This document shows positions 7,049 to 14,812 of a stretch of 39,807 nucleotides of DNA, one piece after another. A model generated the notes under the pieces. It saw only the letters and a list, made by a program, of their open reading frames with translations. It did no database searches and was not told where the DNA came from. How positions within the stretch are numbered: position 1 is the first letter of the stretch; the number at the start of each line of letters is the position of its first letter. The translations under genes were made by a program, and so were the position numbers. Source of the stretch: Acidimicrobiaceae bacterium (GTDB lineage Bacteria > Actinomycetota > Acidimicrobiia > Acidimicrobiales > Aldehydirespiratoraceae); the NCBI GenBank assembly GCA_009844405.1, contig VYBO01000045.1, positions 1 to 39,807 on the forward strand. The letters are read 5' to 3'.

Positions 7049-7546
7049 CTACCCGTCCGGGTCGGCGTCGGCGGGGAGGATGCGCAGGTGCCGGCCGCTC
7101 ACGGATCGCACTACCCGGAAGTGGCGCTCGTCCAGTGTCCCGATGGTGTCGGTGCCGTACCGATCTGCCAGCACTACCAACGAAGCGTCGGTCAGGCCCA
7201 GCTGTCGAGTTGGGGTCCGTGCCGGTTCTTGGCGACCAGCCAGCACTACCAACGAAGCGTCGGTCAGGCCCAGCGGCAGGTCCCGGTAGCGCTCGACGAC
7301 GGTACGGGCCCTCGCCATGTCGTCAAGGCCGAAGGATGCCAGCTCGTAGGCGCCTGAGGACAACTCTGCGAGCAGTGTCAGTTCGGCGTCAACACCGGCG
7401 ATCCGCGCGGTCAGGTAGTCCAACTCGGCGAGCACCAGAGGCGACAGCACCAGCGGCCGAACGGTGCGGAGGACCTGTGCGCACTCGGCGTGCATCCGCT
7501 GATCGGGCACGAAGGCAGCCAGCAGCAGGCTGGTGTCGACGATCAA
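7049..7546 (-). CDS. vapC: VapC-like PIN-domain toxin with an internal 24-residue insertion
   Basis: A PIN-domain ribonuclease toxin, which normally cleaves RNA using three or four acidic residues and Mg2+. The first acidic motif is IVDTS at the N-terminus, the second LAELDYL near residue 42, the third GLTDASLVVLA. The third motif is present twice, separated by GRQEPARTPTRQ, because the gene carries a 36-bp duplication around a 36-bp foreign segment (net in-frame gain of 72 bp). Removing one unit gives a normal PIN order of LGLTDASLVVLADRYGTDTI then TLDERHF. The toxin starts at TTG 7546 overlapping the antitoxin stop (TTGA). Whether the enlarged protein is still toxic is unknown. Confidence 0.85.
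   Translation of the reverse strand: MIVDTSLLLAAFVPDQRMHAECAQVLRTVRPLVLSPLVLAELDYLTARIAGVDAELTLLAELSSGAYELASFGLDDMARARTVVERYRDLPLGLTDASLVVLAGRQEPARTPTRQLGLTDASLVVLADRYGTDTIGTLDERHFRVVRSVSGRHLRILPADADPDG
7167..7274. repeat. Repeat-spacer-repeat unit in vapC (36-36-36 bp)
   Basis: Two identical 36-bp copies (7167-7202 and 7239-7274, starting GCCAGCACTACCAACGAAGC) flank a 36-bp spacer (7203-7238) that resembles neither flank. The repeat is native vapC sequence encoding the third active-site motif. Confidence 0.95.
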
Positions 7547-7770
7547 GTCCCGAAACTCAGGTCGGCCAGGAGTTCGTCTACTCGCTCGGCCGCCGTCAGA
7601 TCGCCCCAGCCCTCAGGGAACAGGGGGACAGTGGGGGCCACCTCCCGCCGGCTGAGAGCCTCTTCGAGGGCATCGCGCACGATGGAAGCCTCGGTTCGGC
7701 GATCCTGGCGTGCGGCCTGCTCCAGCCGCCGCTTCAGGTCGTCGGGAAGATAGACCGTCGTCTGCTTCAC
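7543..7770 (-). CDS. vapB: Ribbon-helix-helix antitoxin (VapB-like)
   Basis: A 75-residue antitoxin beginning at GTG 7770 with KQTTVYLPDDLKRRLEQAA, the beta-strand plus helix pattern of CopG/Arc DNA-binding antitoxins; the C-terminal half (PLFPEGWGDLTAAERVDELL) would wrap the toxin. It overlaps the vapC start by 4 nt, giving translational coupling. A TACAAT -10 ends 7 nt before the GTG, so the mRNA is probably leaderless. The longer open frame up to 7887 runs through the promoter and is not used. Confidence 0.85.
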   Translation of the reverse strand: MKQTTVYLPDDLKRRLEQAARQDRRTEASIVRDALEEALSRREVAPTVPLFPEGWGDLTAAERVDELLADLSFGT

Positions 7771-7802
7771 GCAATGTATTGTACCATGTATTGCACTAGT
7801 GC
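7771..7802 (-). promoter_or_regulatory. vapBC promoter and probable autoregulatory operator
   Basis: The minus-strand -10 TACAAT lies at 7783-7778. On the plus strand it is flanked by two ATGTATTG direct repeats and by the perfect palindrome GCACTAGTGC (7793-7802), a suitable site for RHH-antitoxin binding. Confidence 0.55.
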
Positions 7803-7953
7803 CGACTGGCATTAGAGCGAGCGCGGATTGATCGGCGGCCGATCGCGTCGCAGGGTGGTCATTTCCGCTCCTGTTCGCTTCGCTCACGGGCCGCTCGGGC
7901 CACGGCCCCGCCCCGTATGGGCCGGGTCGCGCGTCTATCCGCGGGGCCTCTTA
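7801..7953 (+). repeat. Interspersed repeat family, copy B (near full length)
   Basis: About 150 bp, almost identical to copy C at 38143-38296, including the leading segment GAGCGAGCGCGGATTGATCG, the core CCGCTCCTGTTCGCTTCGCT and the tail CTATCCGCGGGGCCTCTTA. It fills the gap between vapBC and the imuA promoter and ends three bases before the LexA box. Confidence 0.9.
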
Positions 7954-7955
7954 GA

Positions 7956-7976
7956 CGAACATATGTATTGTATACT
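7956..7976 (+). promoter_or_regulatory. LexA (SOS) box and -10 of imuA
   Basis: CGAACATATGTATT at 7956-7969 matches 12 of 14 positions of the mycobacterial SOS box CGAACATATGTTCG. TATACT at 7971-7976 follows and ends 6 nt before ATG 7983, so imuA is probably leaderless and repressed by LexA. Confidence 0.7.
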
Positions 7977-7982
7977 GGCAGA

Positions 7983-8741
7983 ATGACGAGTCCAAGGCCA
8001 TCATCTGCACAGCTGGCGGCAGTACGGTCGGCAGAGGTCGGCACGCTCGCCGGAGGAGCCCATGAGCGGCGGCTTCCCGTGGAGGAGGCGCTGGCGCCGC
8101 TGCTGCCTGAGGGCAGTATCCGGCGGGGAACCGCCGTCGCTGTCAGCGGCCACGGAGCGATGACGCTGGCGGTGGCGCTGACAGCTGAGGCCTCCCGGCG
8201 AGGCAGCTGGGTGGCCGCGATCGGGATGGCCGATCTGGGCGTGGCCGCCCTGGCCGAGAGGGGCGTCGACCTGGAGCGCTGGGCACTGATTGACCTGCCG
8301 GGGGCGACTAGGAGCAGGAGTCTGATGGCAGATGCGGAAGGGGCGGTGGTGGACGGCTTCGATCTCGTGATGCTGGGATCCGCGGCACGGGTAGGAGGGG
8401 CGACGGCGCGGCGGCTGCTGGCCCGGATGCGCGAGCACGGCGCCTCGCTGGTCTGCGCTATCGGCGGCGCTTCGACAGACATCGTGGCCGGCCTGCAGCC
8501 GGAAGTCCGATTGATGATCACCCAGACGCGGTGGACGGGTATCGACAACGGTCACGGGCGGCTGCTGGCCCGCCAGGCCGAAGTGACCATCGGAGGCCGG
8601 GGCGCGGCGTCCCGACCCCGCCGGATGCCTGTGTGGCTGCCCTCTGAGGACGGCCGGGTGGCCTGCGCGGAACTCGCCCGGACCTCCGCGTCCACTCTCG
8701 ACCTCGGCCTACAAGACCTCAGGGAACGCCGAGCGGGCTAG
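7983..8741 (+). CDS. imuA: ImuA, RecA-like accessory protein of the SOS mutasome
   Basis: A 252-residue RecA-fold relative. The N-terminus resembles the family pattern RRLPVEEALAPLLPEGSIRRGTAV; a degenerate nucleotide-binding region (GHGAMTLAVALTAEA) replaces a true Walker A. GSWVAAIGMADLGVAALAERGVDLERWALID is characteristic of ImuA/ImuA'. It acts with ImuB and DnaE2 in damage-induced translesion synthesis. I chose ATG 7983 over an earlier in-frame start at 7917 because the latter lies in the repeat and upstream of the LexA box and -10. imuB follows after 21 nt. Confidence 0.85.
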   Translation: MTSPRPSSAQLAAVRSAEVGTLAGGAHERRLPVEEALAPLLPEGSIRRGTAVAVSGHGAMTLAVALTAEASRRGSWVAAIGMADLGVAALAERGVDLERWALIDLPGATRSRSLMADAEGAVVDGFDLVMLGSAARVGGATARRLLARMREHGASLVCAIGGASTDIVAGLQPEVRLMITQTRWTGIDNGHGRLLARQAEVTIGGRGAASRPRRMPVWLPSEDGRVACAELARTSASTLDLGLQDLRERRAG

Positions 8742-8762
8742 CCCCGGCCCGGCAACGTATCG

Positions 8763-10265
8763 ATGGCACGCGAACCCCCGCTCCCCCAACCCCAGGCACC
8801 GCCCGAACGGATGATGGCCGTGCGCCTCGGCGCCTCCCACGCTGACGACTGGGAGCCGGTGGCCGCAGCACTGGAGCAGTTCACTCCTGAGGCCGAGGCG
8901 CTGCGGCCCGGATTGCATGCTTTCGGGGCGAGAGGCCCATCGCGCTATTTCGGCGGCGAGCGGGCTCTGGCCGAGCTCGTCGCCAAGGCGGTCGCCGGCG
9001 CGATGCCGTCAGCATCGAGAGCCGGAGTAGGAGTGGCCGACGGCCTCTTCGCGGCCGGCCTTGCCGCCAAGGCGGCTTCTGCCTCCACTGATGTCCTAGT
9101 GGTCCCGCCCCAGCAGAGCCAACCGTTCCTGGTCGATCTGCCCCTGATCTCTCTGCACGATCCGGTCTCGCCGCTGCACGGCGACGAGGACGGCGCCGAG
9201 GCGCTGCTCGACGTGCTGTGGCGGCTGGGGATCCGGACGCTGGGTGATCTGGCCGCGCTGAGCGAGGCCGATGTGCTGGGACGCTTCGGCTGGACGGGGC
9301 TGCTGGCTCACCGTCTGGCCTGCGGGCTCGACGACCGCCCGCTACAAACCGAGGCCGCCGGGGAAGATGCGGGGGCCGAGGCCGAGATCGATCCGCCTGC
9401 CGACCGGATCGAGACGGTGGCGTTCATGGCCCGAGCGCTGGCCGACACCATGATGGCCCGGCTGGACCGCGACGGCCTGGACTGCATGAGCGTCAACATC
9501 GAGGCCCATTCCGACAGCGGCCATGCCAGTCACCGCCGCTGGCGCCACGAATTCCGCTTCAACGCGCCAGCTGTGGTCGACCGGGTTCGCTGGCAGCTGG
9601 AGGGCTGGTACCGGTCTCCCGAGCGCCCGGCAGGACCGATCACGCTCATCCGGATCAAGCCCTGTGCGGTGGCTCCCGCAAACGGCCGCCAACTGGGGAT
9701 GTGGGGCGCGAGGAGCGAGGCCGATGAGCGGGCGGCCAAGGCGCTGGCCCGCGTGCAGGGGCTGCTGGGCGCCGAGGCGGTGACCGTGCCCCACCTGGCT
9801 GGCGGGCGCCGTCCAGCCGATACCGGCCGCCGCGTGCCGCTGCACGCCGCCGGGGACGCCGACCGTGGCCAAGACTCGTCAGCGACCGGCCCACGCAACG
9901 GCAAGAAGAAAAAGAAGACCAAAACCAAAGTAGTGGACGCTCCTTGGGCGGGGCGGCTGCCGGCGCCGTCGCCCGCGGTGGTGCCACCGCAACCTGAGCC
10001 TGTTGTGGTAACCGATTGTGAGGGCGCGCTAGTCACCGTCGGCGGAAGAGGCGAGGCAAGTGCGCCGCCACAGCGGTTCACGGACTCTGCGGGACGCAGT
10101 CAGGCGGTGACTGCCTGGGCCGGTCCGTGGCCGCTGGACGAGCGTTGGTGGCGTCCGTCTGCTCGCCGCCGCCAGGCCCGTTTCCAGCTAGTCCTCAACG
10201 ATGGCTCGGCCCATCTATGCGTGCTGGAGTCCGGCCGCTGGTGGCGCGAGGCCACCTACGACTAA
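8763..10265 (+). CDS. imuB: ImuB, non-catalytic Y-family polymerase homologue, N-terminally short
   Basis: A 500-residue mutasome hub. LRPGLHAFGARGPSRYFGGE, the helix-hairpin-helix-like LLDVLWRLGIRTLGDLAALSEADV, RLACGLDDRPL and the C-terminal WAGPWPLDERWW...RWWREATYD are all ImuB hallmarks. A basic linker (GKKKKKTKTK, about residue 379) precedes the C-terminal protein-interaction region. The protein begins at what is normally about residue 65-75: the palm segment that usually opens ImuB (VLVVWCPDWPVTAA and CSAAARAAGVRRG in typical members) is absent and cannot be found in the 21 bp before the start. ImuB lacks polymerase activity anyway, so it may still scaffold DnaE2. GTG/ATG alternatives upstream are blocked by the imuA stop. 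Confidence 0.87.
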   Translation: MAREPPLPQPQAPPERMMAVRLGASHADDWEPVAAALEQFTPEAEALRPGLHAFGARGPSRYFGGERALAELVAKAVAGAMPSASRAGVGVADGLFAAGLAAKAASASTDVLVVPPQQSQPFLVDLPLISLHDPVSPLHGDEDGAEALLDVLWRLGIRTLGDLAALSEADVLGRFGWTGLLAHRLACGLDDRPLQTEAAGEDAGAEAEIDPPADRIETVAFMARALADTMMARLDRDGLDCMSVNIEAHSDSGHASHRRWRHEFRFNAPAVVDRVRWQLEGWYRSPERPAGPITLIRIKPCAVAPANGRQLGMWGARSEADERAAKALARVQGLLGAEAVTVPHLAGGRRPADTGRRVPLHAAGDADRGQDSSATGPRNGKKKKKTKTKVVDAPWAGRLPAPSPAVVPPQPEPVVVTDCEGALVTVGGRGEASAPPQRFTDSAGRSQAVTAWAGPWPLDERWWRPSARRRQARFQLVLNDGSAHLCVLESGRWWREATYD

Positions 10266-10296
10266 CTGCGCAGCCGATGACTGAGCAGCCGAGCGG

Positions 10297-10548
10297 TTAG
10301 CTGCTCCGAGCAGTCACCGTGCCGAGTCGCGCCGCGTCGTACAACTCCCAGGGGAGCGGGAGAGGCAGCGACTCGCCATTGGCTCTCATATCGGACACGA
10401 TGTCGGCCACTAGGGATCGAATGCCGCCCGAAGCCTCGGCCTCTGTGGGCGCCAAATGGCTCACCAGCAAGAACCCATTGCACGCGCCCACCCAGGCGTC
10501 ATCATCTTCCGACCAGGAAGTGCGATACTCGTAGCCTGGATCATCCAT
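10297..10548 (-). CDS. Orphan HicB-like antitoxin fold protein
   Basis: 83 residues: YRTSWSEDDDAWVGACNGFLL followed by a helical segment (PTEAEASGGIRSLVADIVSDM) resembles the HicB partial RNase H fold (strand-rich start, then an EAL-type helix). A strong ribosome site AAGGAGAG precedes ATG 10548, and a TATAAT (minus strand, 10598-10593) lies upstream. It has no C-terminal DNA-binding domain and no adjacent HicA on its strand. It lies between imuB and hicBA in the opposite orientation. Confidence 0.6.
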   Translation of the reverse strand: MDDPGYEYRTSWSEDDDAWVGACNGFLLVSHLAPTEAEASGGIRSLVADIVSDMRANGESLPLPLPWELYDAARLGTVTARSS

Positions 10549-10653
10549 CGTCGCTCTCCTTGAGGTAGAGGGCGAGCAAGACCTGCCGGCCGATTATACT
10601 CAAGGCATCGGATGGCCGGGATCGGAATGAGTGGAAATGCTAGGATCTAGCCC

Positions 10654-10899
10654 GTGATAGCCAGAGTACCTCTGGTCTTGGACCCACAGCCTGAAGGGGG
10701 CTACACCGTCACCTCACCGCTGCTGCCGGAACTGATCACCGAGGGCGAAACGGTGTCCGAAGCCCTGGCCAACGCCGAGGATGCCTTCGCCGCAGTCATG
10801 GAGATCTATGAGGACACGGGGCGCCTGCTGCCTCAGAGCATCTGTCTGGACGACACGAACGGCCCAGTATCAGTTGAGGCTCTCGTCGCCATTCCGTGA
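10654..10899 (+). CDS. hicB: HicB-type antitoxin
   Basis: 81 residues with GGYTVTSPLLPELITEGETVSEALANAEDAF, the classic HicB pattern in which a degraded RNase H fold ends in an Ala-rich helix. It should neutralise the downstream HicA. Start GTG 10654 lies 7 nt after a TAGGAT -10 (10641-10646), so the transcript is probably leaderless. The last four bases (GTGA) overlap the hicA start. Confidence 0.85.
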   Translation: MIARVPLVLDPQPEGGYTVTSPLLPELITEGETVSEALANAEDAFAAVMEIYEDTGRLLPQSICLDDTNGPVSVEALVAIP

Positions 10900-11108
10900 A
10901 ATACAGGGAGGCGGCTAGAAAGCTGTCGAAGCTGGGATGCCGCGAGATAGCCCGCCGAGGCAGCGGATCTCACAGAAAATGGTTCAATCCGCAAACTCAA
11001 AGACACGCCGTACTGCCCGATTGGGGCGGCCGTGATCTGAAGGTCGGGACCGTGCGTTCCGCTGTCAACCAGTTGGGTCTCAACTGGAACGAGTTCCAAG
11101 AGATGTAG
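10896..11108 (+). CDS. hicA: HicA mRNA interferase toxin
   Basis: 70 residues, dsRBD-like fold: KYREAARKLSKLGCREIARRGSGSHRKWFNP carries the catalytic His26 in the G-S-H-x-K/R motif, followed by HAVLPDWGGRDLKVGTVRSAVNQLGL. Translationally coupled to hicB by a GTGA overlap. The module ends 20 bp before the LexA box of dnaE2, so a complete toxin-antitoxin unit sits inside the mutasome cassette. Confidence 0.9.
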   Translation: MKYREAARKLSKLGCREIARRGSGSHRKWFNPQTQRHAVLPDWGGRDLKVGTVRSAVNQLGLNWNEFQEM

Positions 11109-11128
11109 TTCCCAGGAAGGTCTGTTAG

Positions 11129-11150
11129 CGAACGTATGTTTGTTTAAATA
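11129..11150 (+). promoter_or_regulatory. LexA (SOS) box of dnaE2
   Basis: CGAACGTATGTTTG at 11129-11142 fits the actinobacterial consensus CGAAC-N4-GTTYG completely. A TAAATA at 11145-11150 could serve as -10, with only about 10 nt to ATG 11161. dnaE2 is therefore expected to be damage-inducible on its own promoter. Confidence 0.8.
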
Positions 11151-11160
11151 GAGTCCGGGG

Positions 11161-14100
11161 ATGGGGTTCGACAACCCGGTCATCCCCTGGCGGGAACTGG
11201 AGCGCCGCCTGTCGGACCGGACGGGCGCACCGCAGTGGTCGAACGGGAGCCGCAGGAGCGGCCGCGCTGCCTCCAATGGAGCCGGCGTGGTCAACAACAG
11301 CCTCCCCCACGGTCAGACCAGCAGGCGCGAAGCCGCAGCCGAAGCCCGCAAACGCGAGAAGGTCAACAACAGCCTCCCCCACGGTCAGACCAGCAGGGGC
11401 TCCAGGGTGGGTCGGATGCCGTATGCGGAGCTGCATGCGCGCTCGCGGTTCAGCTTCATGGACGGCTCGTCGAACCCGGAGGAGCTGGTGGCCGAGGCCG
11501 TCCGGCTCGAGCTCGACGCCCTGGCGCTGACCGACCGGGACGGCTTCTACGGAGTGGTGCGGTTCGCCGAGGCCGCCGAGGAGGCCGGGCTGCCCACCGT
11601 GTTCGGCGCCGAACTCACTCTCGACCTGACCCGTTCGTCCCGGCGGTCCTCCCCGGCCCGTGCATCTGAGCGACGCAGGCGGGGCCGCACGGTCGTGGTG
11701 CTGGCCCGCGACCCGGCCGGGTACGCAGCACTGGGCACGCTGATCAGCCGGGCCCACATGGCCGGACGCAAGGGCGAGCCCCGACTGTCGACCGAGACGT
11801 TCCTGGGAGCGGCCGCGGCCCACCGCGACCGGTGGGCGATCCTCACCGGCGCACACGGCGGCGCGGTGCCCTCGGCGCTGGTCGAGCACGGTCCCCGGGC
11901 CGCGGCCGCCGCGCTCGACCGTCTGACCGGCGCGGCCGGCGCCGGCAACGTGTACGTGGAGCTGTGGGACCACGGCGACCCGCTGGACGGACACCGCAAC
12001 GACGCCCTGGCCGAGCTCGGCGTGCGCCGAGGGGTTCAACCGGTTTGTGCCAACGCGGTGCGCTACGCCACCCCCGGCGGCCGGCGCCTGGCCGACGCCC
12101 TGGCCGCGGCCGGCGACCGGCGCGGCCTCGACGACCATGACGGCTGGCTCGGCGCCTGGGGCGGGGCCCATGTGCGCTCCGGCGCCGAGCAGGCCCGCCG
12201 CTTCGCCCGGTACCCCGGCGCGGTGGAGGCCGCAGTCCGGCTGGGGTCGGAGTGCGCCTTCAGCCTGTCGCTGGTGGGGCCGGAACTCCCGCCCTACCCG
12301 TGCCCCGACGGCCTCGACGAGGCCGCCTTCCTGCGCCGTCTCGCCACCGAGGGCGCTTTGGTCCGCTACGGCCCGCCAGAAGCCGAGCGGGTGCAGGGCG
12401 CCTGGCGCCAGGTCGAGCACGAACTCGACCTGATCGAGCGGCTCGGATTCTGTGGCTACTTCCTGGTGGTGTGGGACATCGCGTCGTTCTGCCGCAGCCG
12501 CGACATCTACTGCCAGGGCCGGGGGTCGGCCGCCAACTCGGCGGTGTGCTACGTGCTGGGCATCACCAACGTGGACTCGGTGGCGCTGGGCCTGCTGTTC
12601 GAGCGGTTCCTGTCGCCCGAGCGCGACGGCCCGCCCGACATCGACATCGACATCGAGAGCGGCCGGCGCGAGGAGGTGATCCAGTACGTGTACGGCCGCT
12701 ACGGCCGGGACCGCACCGCGCTGGTGGCCAACGTGATCGCCTACCGGGCCCGCTCGGCGGTGCGGGACATGGCCCGGGCGCTGGGCCATCCGCCCGCCCG
12801 CCAGGACGCCTGGGCCAAGTCGCTGGACCGCCGGGGAGGGCTGGGCACGGGCGACGGCGAGGGCGACCCCGCCGAGGGCGCCGGCATACCCGCCGACGTG
12901 CTGGCGCTGGCCGCCGAGGCCGAGGGAGGACCACGGCATCTGGGCATCCACCCGGGCGGGATGGTGATCTGCGACCGGCCCATCGCCGAGGTGTGCCCGG
13001 TGGAGTGGGCGTCGATGACCGACCGGTCGGTGCTGCAGTGGGACAAGGACGACTGTGCGGCGGCGGGGCTGGTGAAGTTCGACCTTCTGGGGCTGGGGAT
13101 GCTCTCGGCGCTGCACTACGCGGTGGACCTGGTGGCCTCAGCCCACGGCGAGGACATCGACCTGGCAGCGCTGCCCCAGGACCCCGCCGTGTACGACATG
13201 CTGTGCGAGGCCGACTCGGTGGGCGTGTTCCAGGTCGAGTCGAGGGCGCAGATGGCCACGCTGCCCCGGCTGCGGCCCCGCTGCTTCTACGACCTGGTGG
13301 TGGAGGTGGCGCTGATCCGGCCGGGCCCGATCCAGGGCGGCTCGGTGCATCCCTACATCCGGCGCCGCAACGGCACTGAGCCGGTCACCTACCTGCATCC
13401 CCTGCTGGAGCGCTCGCTGGCCAAGACGCTGGGGGTGCCGCTGTTCCAGGAGCAGCTCATGCAGATGGCCATCGATGTGGCCGGGTTCACGCCGGCGGAG
13501 TCCGACGAGCTGCGCCGGGCGATGGGGGCCAAGCGGTCGGTGGGGCGCATGGAGCGGCTGAGGGGCCGGTTCTTCGCGGGCATGGCCGAGCGCGGCGTCG
13601 GCGCAGAGGCAGGCGAGCAGATCTGGCACAAGATGGTGGCCTTCGCCACCTACGGGTTCCCCGAGAGCCACTCGGCCTCGTTCTCCTACCTGGTGTACGC
13701 CTCGGCGTGGATCAAGCTGCACTATCCGGCCGCGTTCTGCGCGGCGCTGCTCAACGCCCAGCCGATGGGCTTCTACTCGCCCCACTCGTTGTGCCAGGAC
13801 GCCCGCCGCCACGGCGTGTCAGTGCTCGGCCCCGACGTGAACCGGTCGGCCGACGCAGCCGTGCTGGAGCCGTGCGAGACCTCCACGGGCGGGGTGGCGG
13901 TGCGCCTGGGCCTGTCGTCGGTGCGGGGCGTGGGTCCGGAGTTGGCGGCAGCAATCGCCGAAGGGGCCCCCTACAAGTCGATGGAGCACTTGGTCCGGAC
14001 CATGTCGCTGGAGCGGCCGCTGGACCTGCCGGTGCTGGAGGCGCTGACTGCGGCCGGGGCGTTCGACTCGCTGGGTTTGGACCGGCGCGAGGCCCTGTGG

Positions 14101-14592
14101 GCGGCTGGCGCGGCGGCGCAGTCGGATGCCGGCCGCATGCGGGGCGCGGTCACCGGGACGAGGGTGCCGGAGCTGCGGCCCATGTCGCCCCAGGAGCAGT
14201 CGGCGGCCGACCTGTGGGCCACCGGCGTGGCCCCCGACGGCCATCCCACCCGCTTCCACCGGTCAGATCTGGACGCCGCCGGCGTGGTGACCGCCGCGGA
14301 CCTGCTGACCTGCCCGGTCGGGAGGGTGAAGGTGGCCGGCACGGTGTCGCACCGCCAGCGCCCCATGACCGCCGGGGGGACCATGTTCATCAACCTCGAG
14401 GACGAGACGGGCTTCGTGAACGTGATCGTGTCGAAGGGCTGCCAGGCCCGGTTCCGCAAGACCGTCCTGACGTCTCGTGCGCTGATGGTGCGGGGCCGCC
14501 TGGAGCGCCACGAGGGCGCGGTCAATGTCATAGCCGAGCACCTGGCTTACCTGTCCCTGCCGGCCACCCTCCCCAGCCGCGACTTCCGCTAA
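11161..14592 (+). CDS. dnaE2: Error-prone DNA polymerase III alpha subunit DnaE2 (ImuC)
   Basis: 1143 residues, normal for DnaE2. MGFDNPVIPWRELERRLS is the family N-terminus and fixes the start. A PHP domain follows (YAELHARSRFSFMDGSSNPEEL), then the polymerase core with catalytic aspartates in PPDIDIDIESGRREEVIQYVYG, the segment GVPLFQEQLMQMAIDVAGF, the HhH region and a C-terminal OB domain (VKVAGTVSHRQRPMTAGG), ending in SRDFR as usual. It performs translesion synthesis with ImuA/ImuB under LexA control. Between the N-terminal motif and the PHP domain the linker carries a duplicated VNNSLPHGQTSR separated by REAAAEARKREK: a 37-bp DNA repeat around a 35-bp spacer, in frame. The active site is not affected. 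Confidence 0.95.
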   Translation: MGFDNPVIPWRELERRLSDRTGAPQWSNGSRRSGRAASNGAGVVNNSLPHGQTSRREAAAEARKREKVNNSLPHGQTSRGSRVGRMPYAELHARSRFSFMDGSSNPEELVAEAVRLELDALALTDRDGFYGVVRFAEAAEEAGLPTVFGAELTLDLTRSSRRSSPARASERRRRGRTVVVLARDPAGYAALGTLISRAHMAGRKGEPRLSTETFLGAAAAHRDRWAILTGAHGGAVPSALVEHGPRAAAAALDRLTGAAGAGNVYVELWDHGDPLDGHRNDALAELGVRRGVQPVCANAVRYATPGGRRLADALAAAGDRRGLDDHDGWLGAWGGAHVRSGAEQARRFARYPGAVEAAVRLGSECAFSLSLVGPELPPYPCPDGLDEAAFLRRLATEGALVRYGPPEAERVQGAWRQVEHELDLIERLGFCGYFLVVWDIASFCRSRDIYCQGRGSAANSAVCYVLGITNVDSVALGLLFERFLSPERDGPPDIDIDIESGRREEVIQYVYGRYGRDRTALVANVIAYRARSAVRDMARALGHPPARQDAWAKSLDRRGGLGTGDGEGDPAEGAGIPADVLALAAEAEGGPRHLGIHPGGMVICDRPIAEVCPVEWASMTDRSVLQWDKDDCAAAGLVKFDLLGLGMLSALHYAVDLVASAHGEDIDLAALPQDPAVYDMLCEADSVGVFQVESRAQMATLPRLRPRCFYDLVVEVALIRPGPIQGGSVHPYIRRRNGTEPVTYLHPLLERSLAKTLGVPLFQEQLMQMAIDVAGFTPAESDELRRAMGAKRSVGRMERLRGRFFAGMAERGVGAEAGEQIWHKMVAFATYGFPESHSASFSYLVYASAWIKLHYPAAFCAALLNAQPMGFYSPHSLCQDARRHGVSVLGPDVNRSADAAVLEPCETSTGGVAVRLGLSSVRGVGPELAAAIAEGAPYKSMEHLVRTMSLERPLDLPVLEALTAAGAFDSLGLDRREALWAAGAAAQSDAGRMRGAVTGTRVPELRPMSPQEQSAADLWATGVAPDGHPTRFHRSDLDAAGVVTAADLLTCPVGRVKVAGTVSHRQRPMTAGGTMFINLEDETGFVNVIVSKGCQARFRKTVLTSRALMVRGRLERHEGAVNVIAEHLAYLSLPATLPSRDFR
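11289..11397. repeat. Repeat-spacer-repeat unit in dnaE2 (37-35-37 bp)
   Basis: Identical copies at 11289-11325 and 11361-11397 (starting GGTCAACAACAGCCTCCCCC) flank an unrelated 35-bp spacer. The 72-bp period equals that of the vapC unit; one base of the 37 may match by chance, which would make it 36-36-36. Confidence 0.95.
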
Positions 14593-14812
14593 CGCCGGAG
14601 CGAGGACCGTCAGCAGGCGGGTGCGGCCAGCCCAGTTCGGCGAGCAGTCCGTCAGCGGCTTCGCCGATGATCCGCTCTCCGTTGCGGGCCATGTCGCACG
14701 GTGCTCGCGTCGCCATCCCTCGGATTGAACCGCTCTGCCAGGCCGAGATCGAAGCCCTGCTCGTTGCCGGAGCGGTCCCGGCGACAGCACCAGCTGAGGG
14801 GGGAACGCCGGG
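14593..14812. other. Intergenic region without a recognisable gene
   Basis: 220 bp between the convergent dnaE2 and enamidase-like genes. Short open frames exist on both strands but none has a ribosome site or a family pattern I can name; it may hold gene remnants. No clear terminator hairpin with a T-run was seen. Confidence 0.4.

Noticed and set aside
7167-7274. A conventional CRISPR array
   Set aside because: Only two repeats and one spacer are present, the repeat is vapC coding sequence, and no cas gene or leader is in the window. I report it as a repeat-spacer-repeat unit instead.
14593-14812. A small antitoxin-like gene
   Set aside because: A minus-strand frame beginning MATRAPCDMARNGERIIGE looked helix-rich, but it overlaps the dnaE2 3' end and has no partner or ribosome site.
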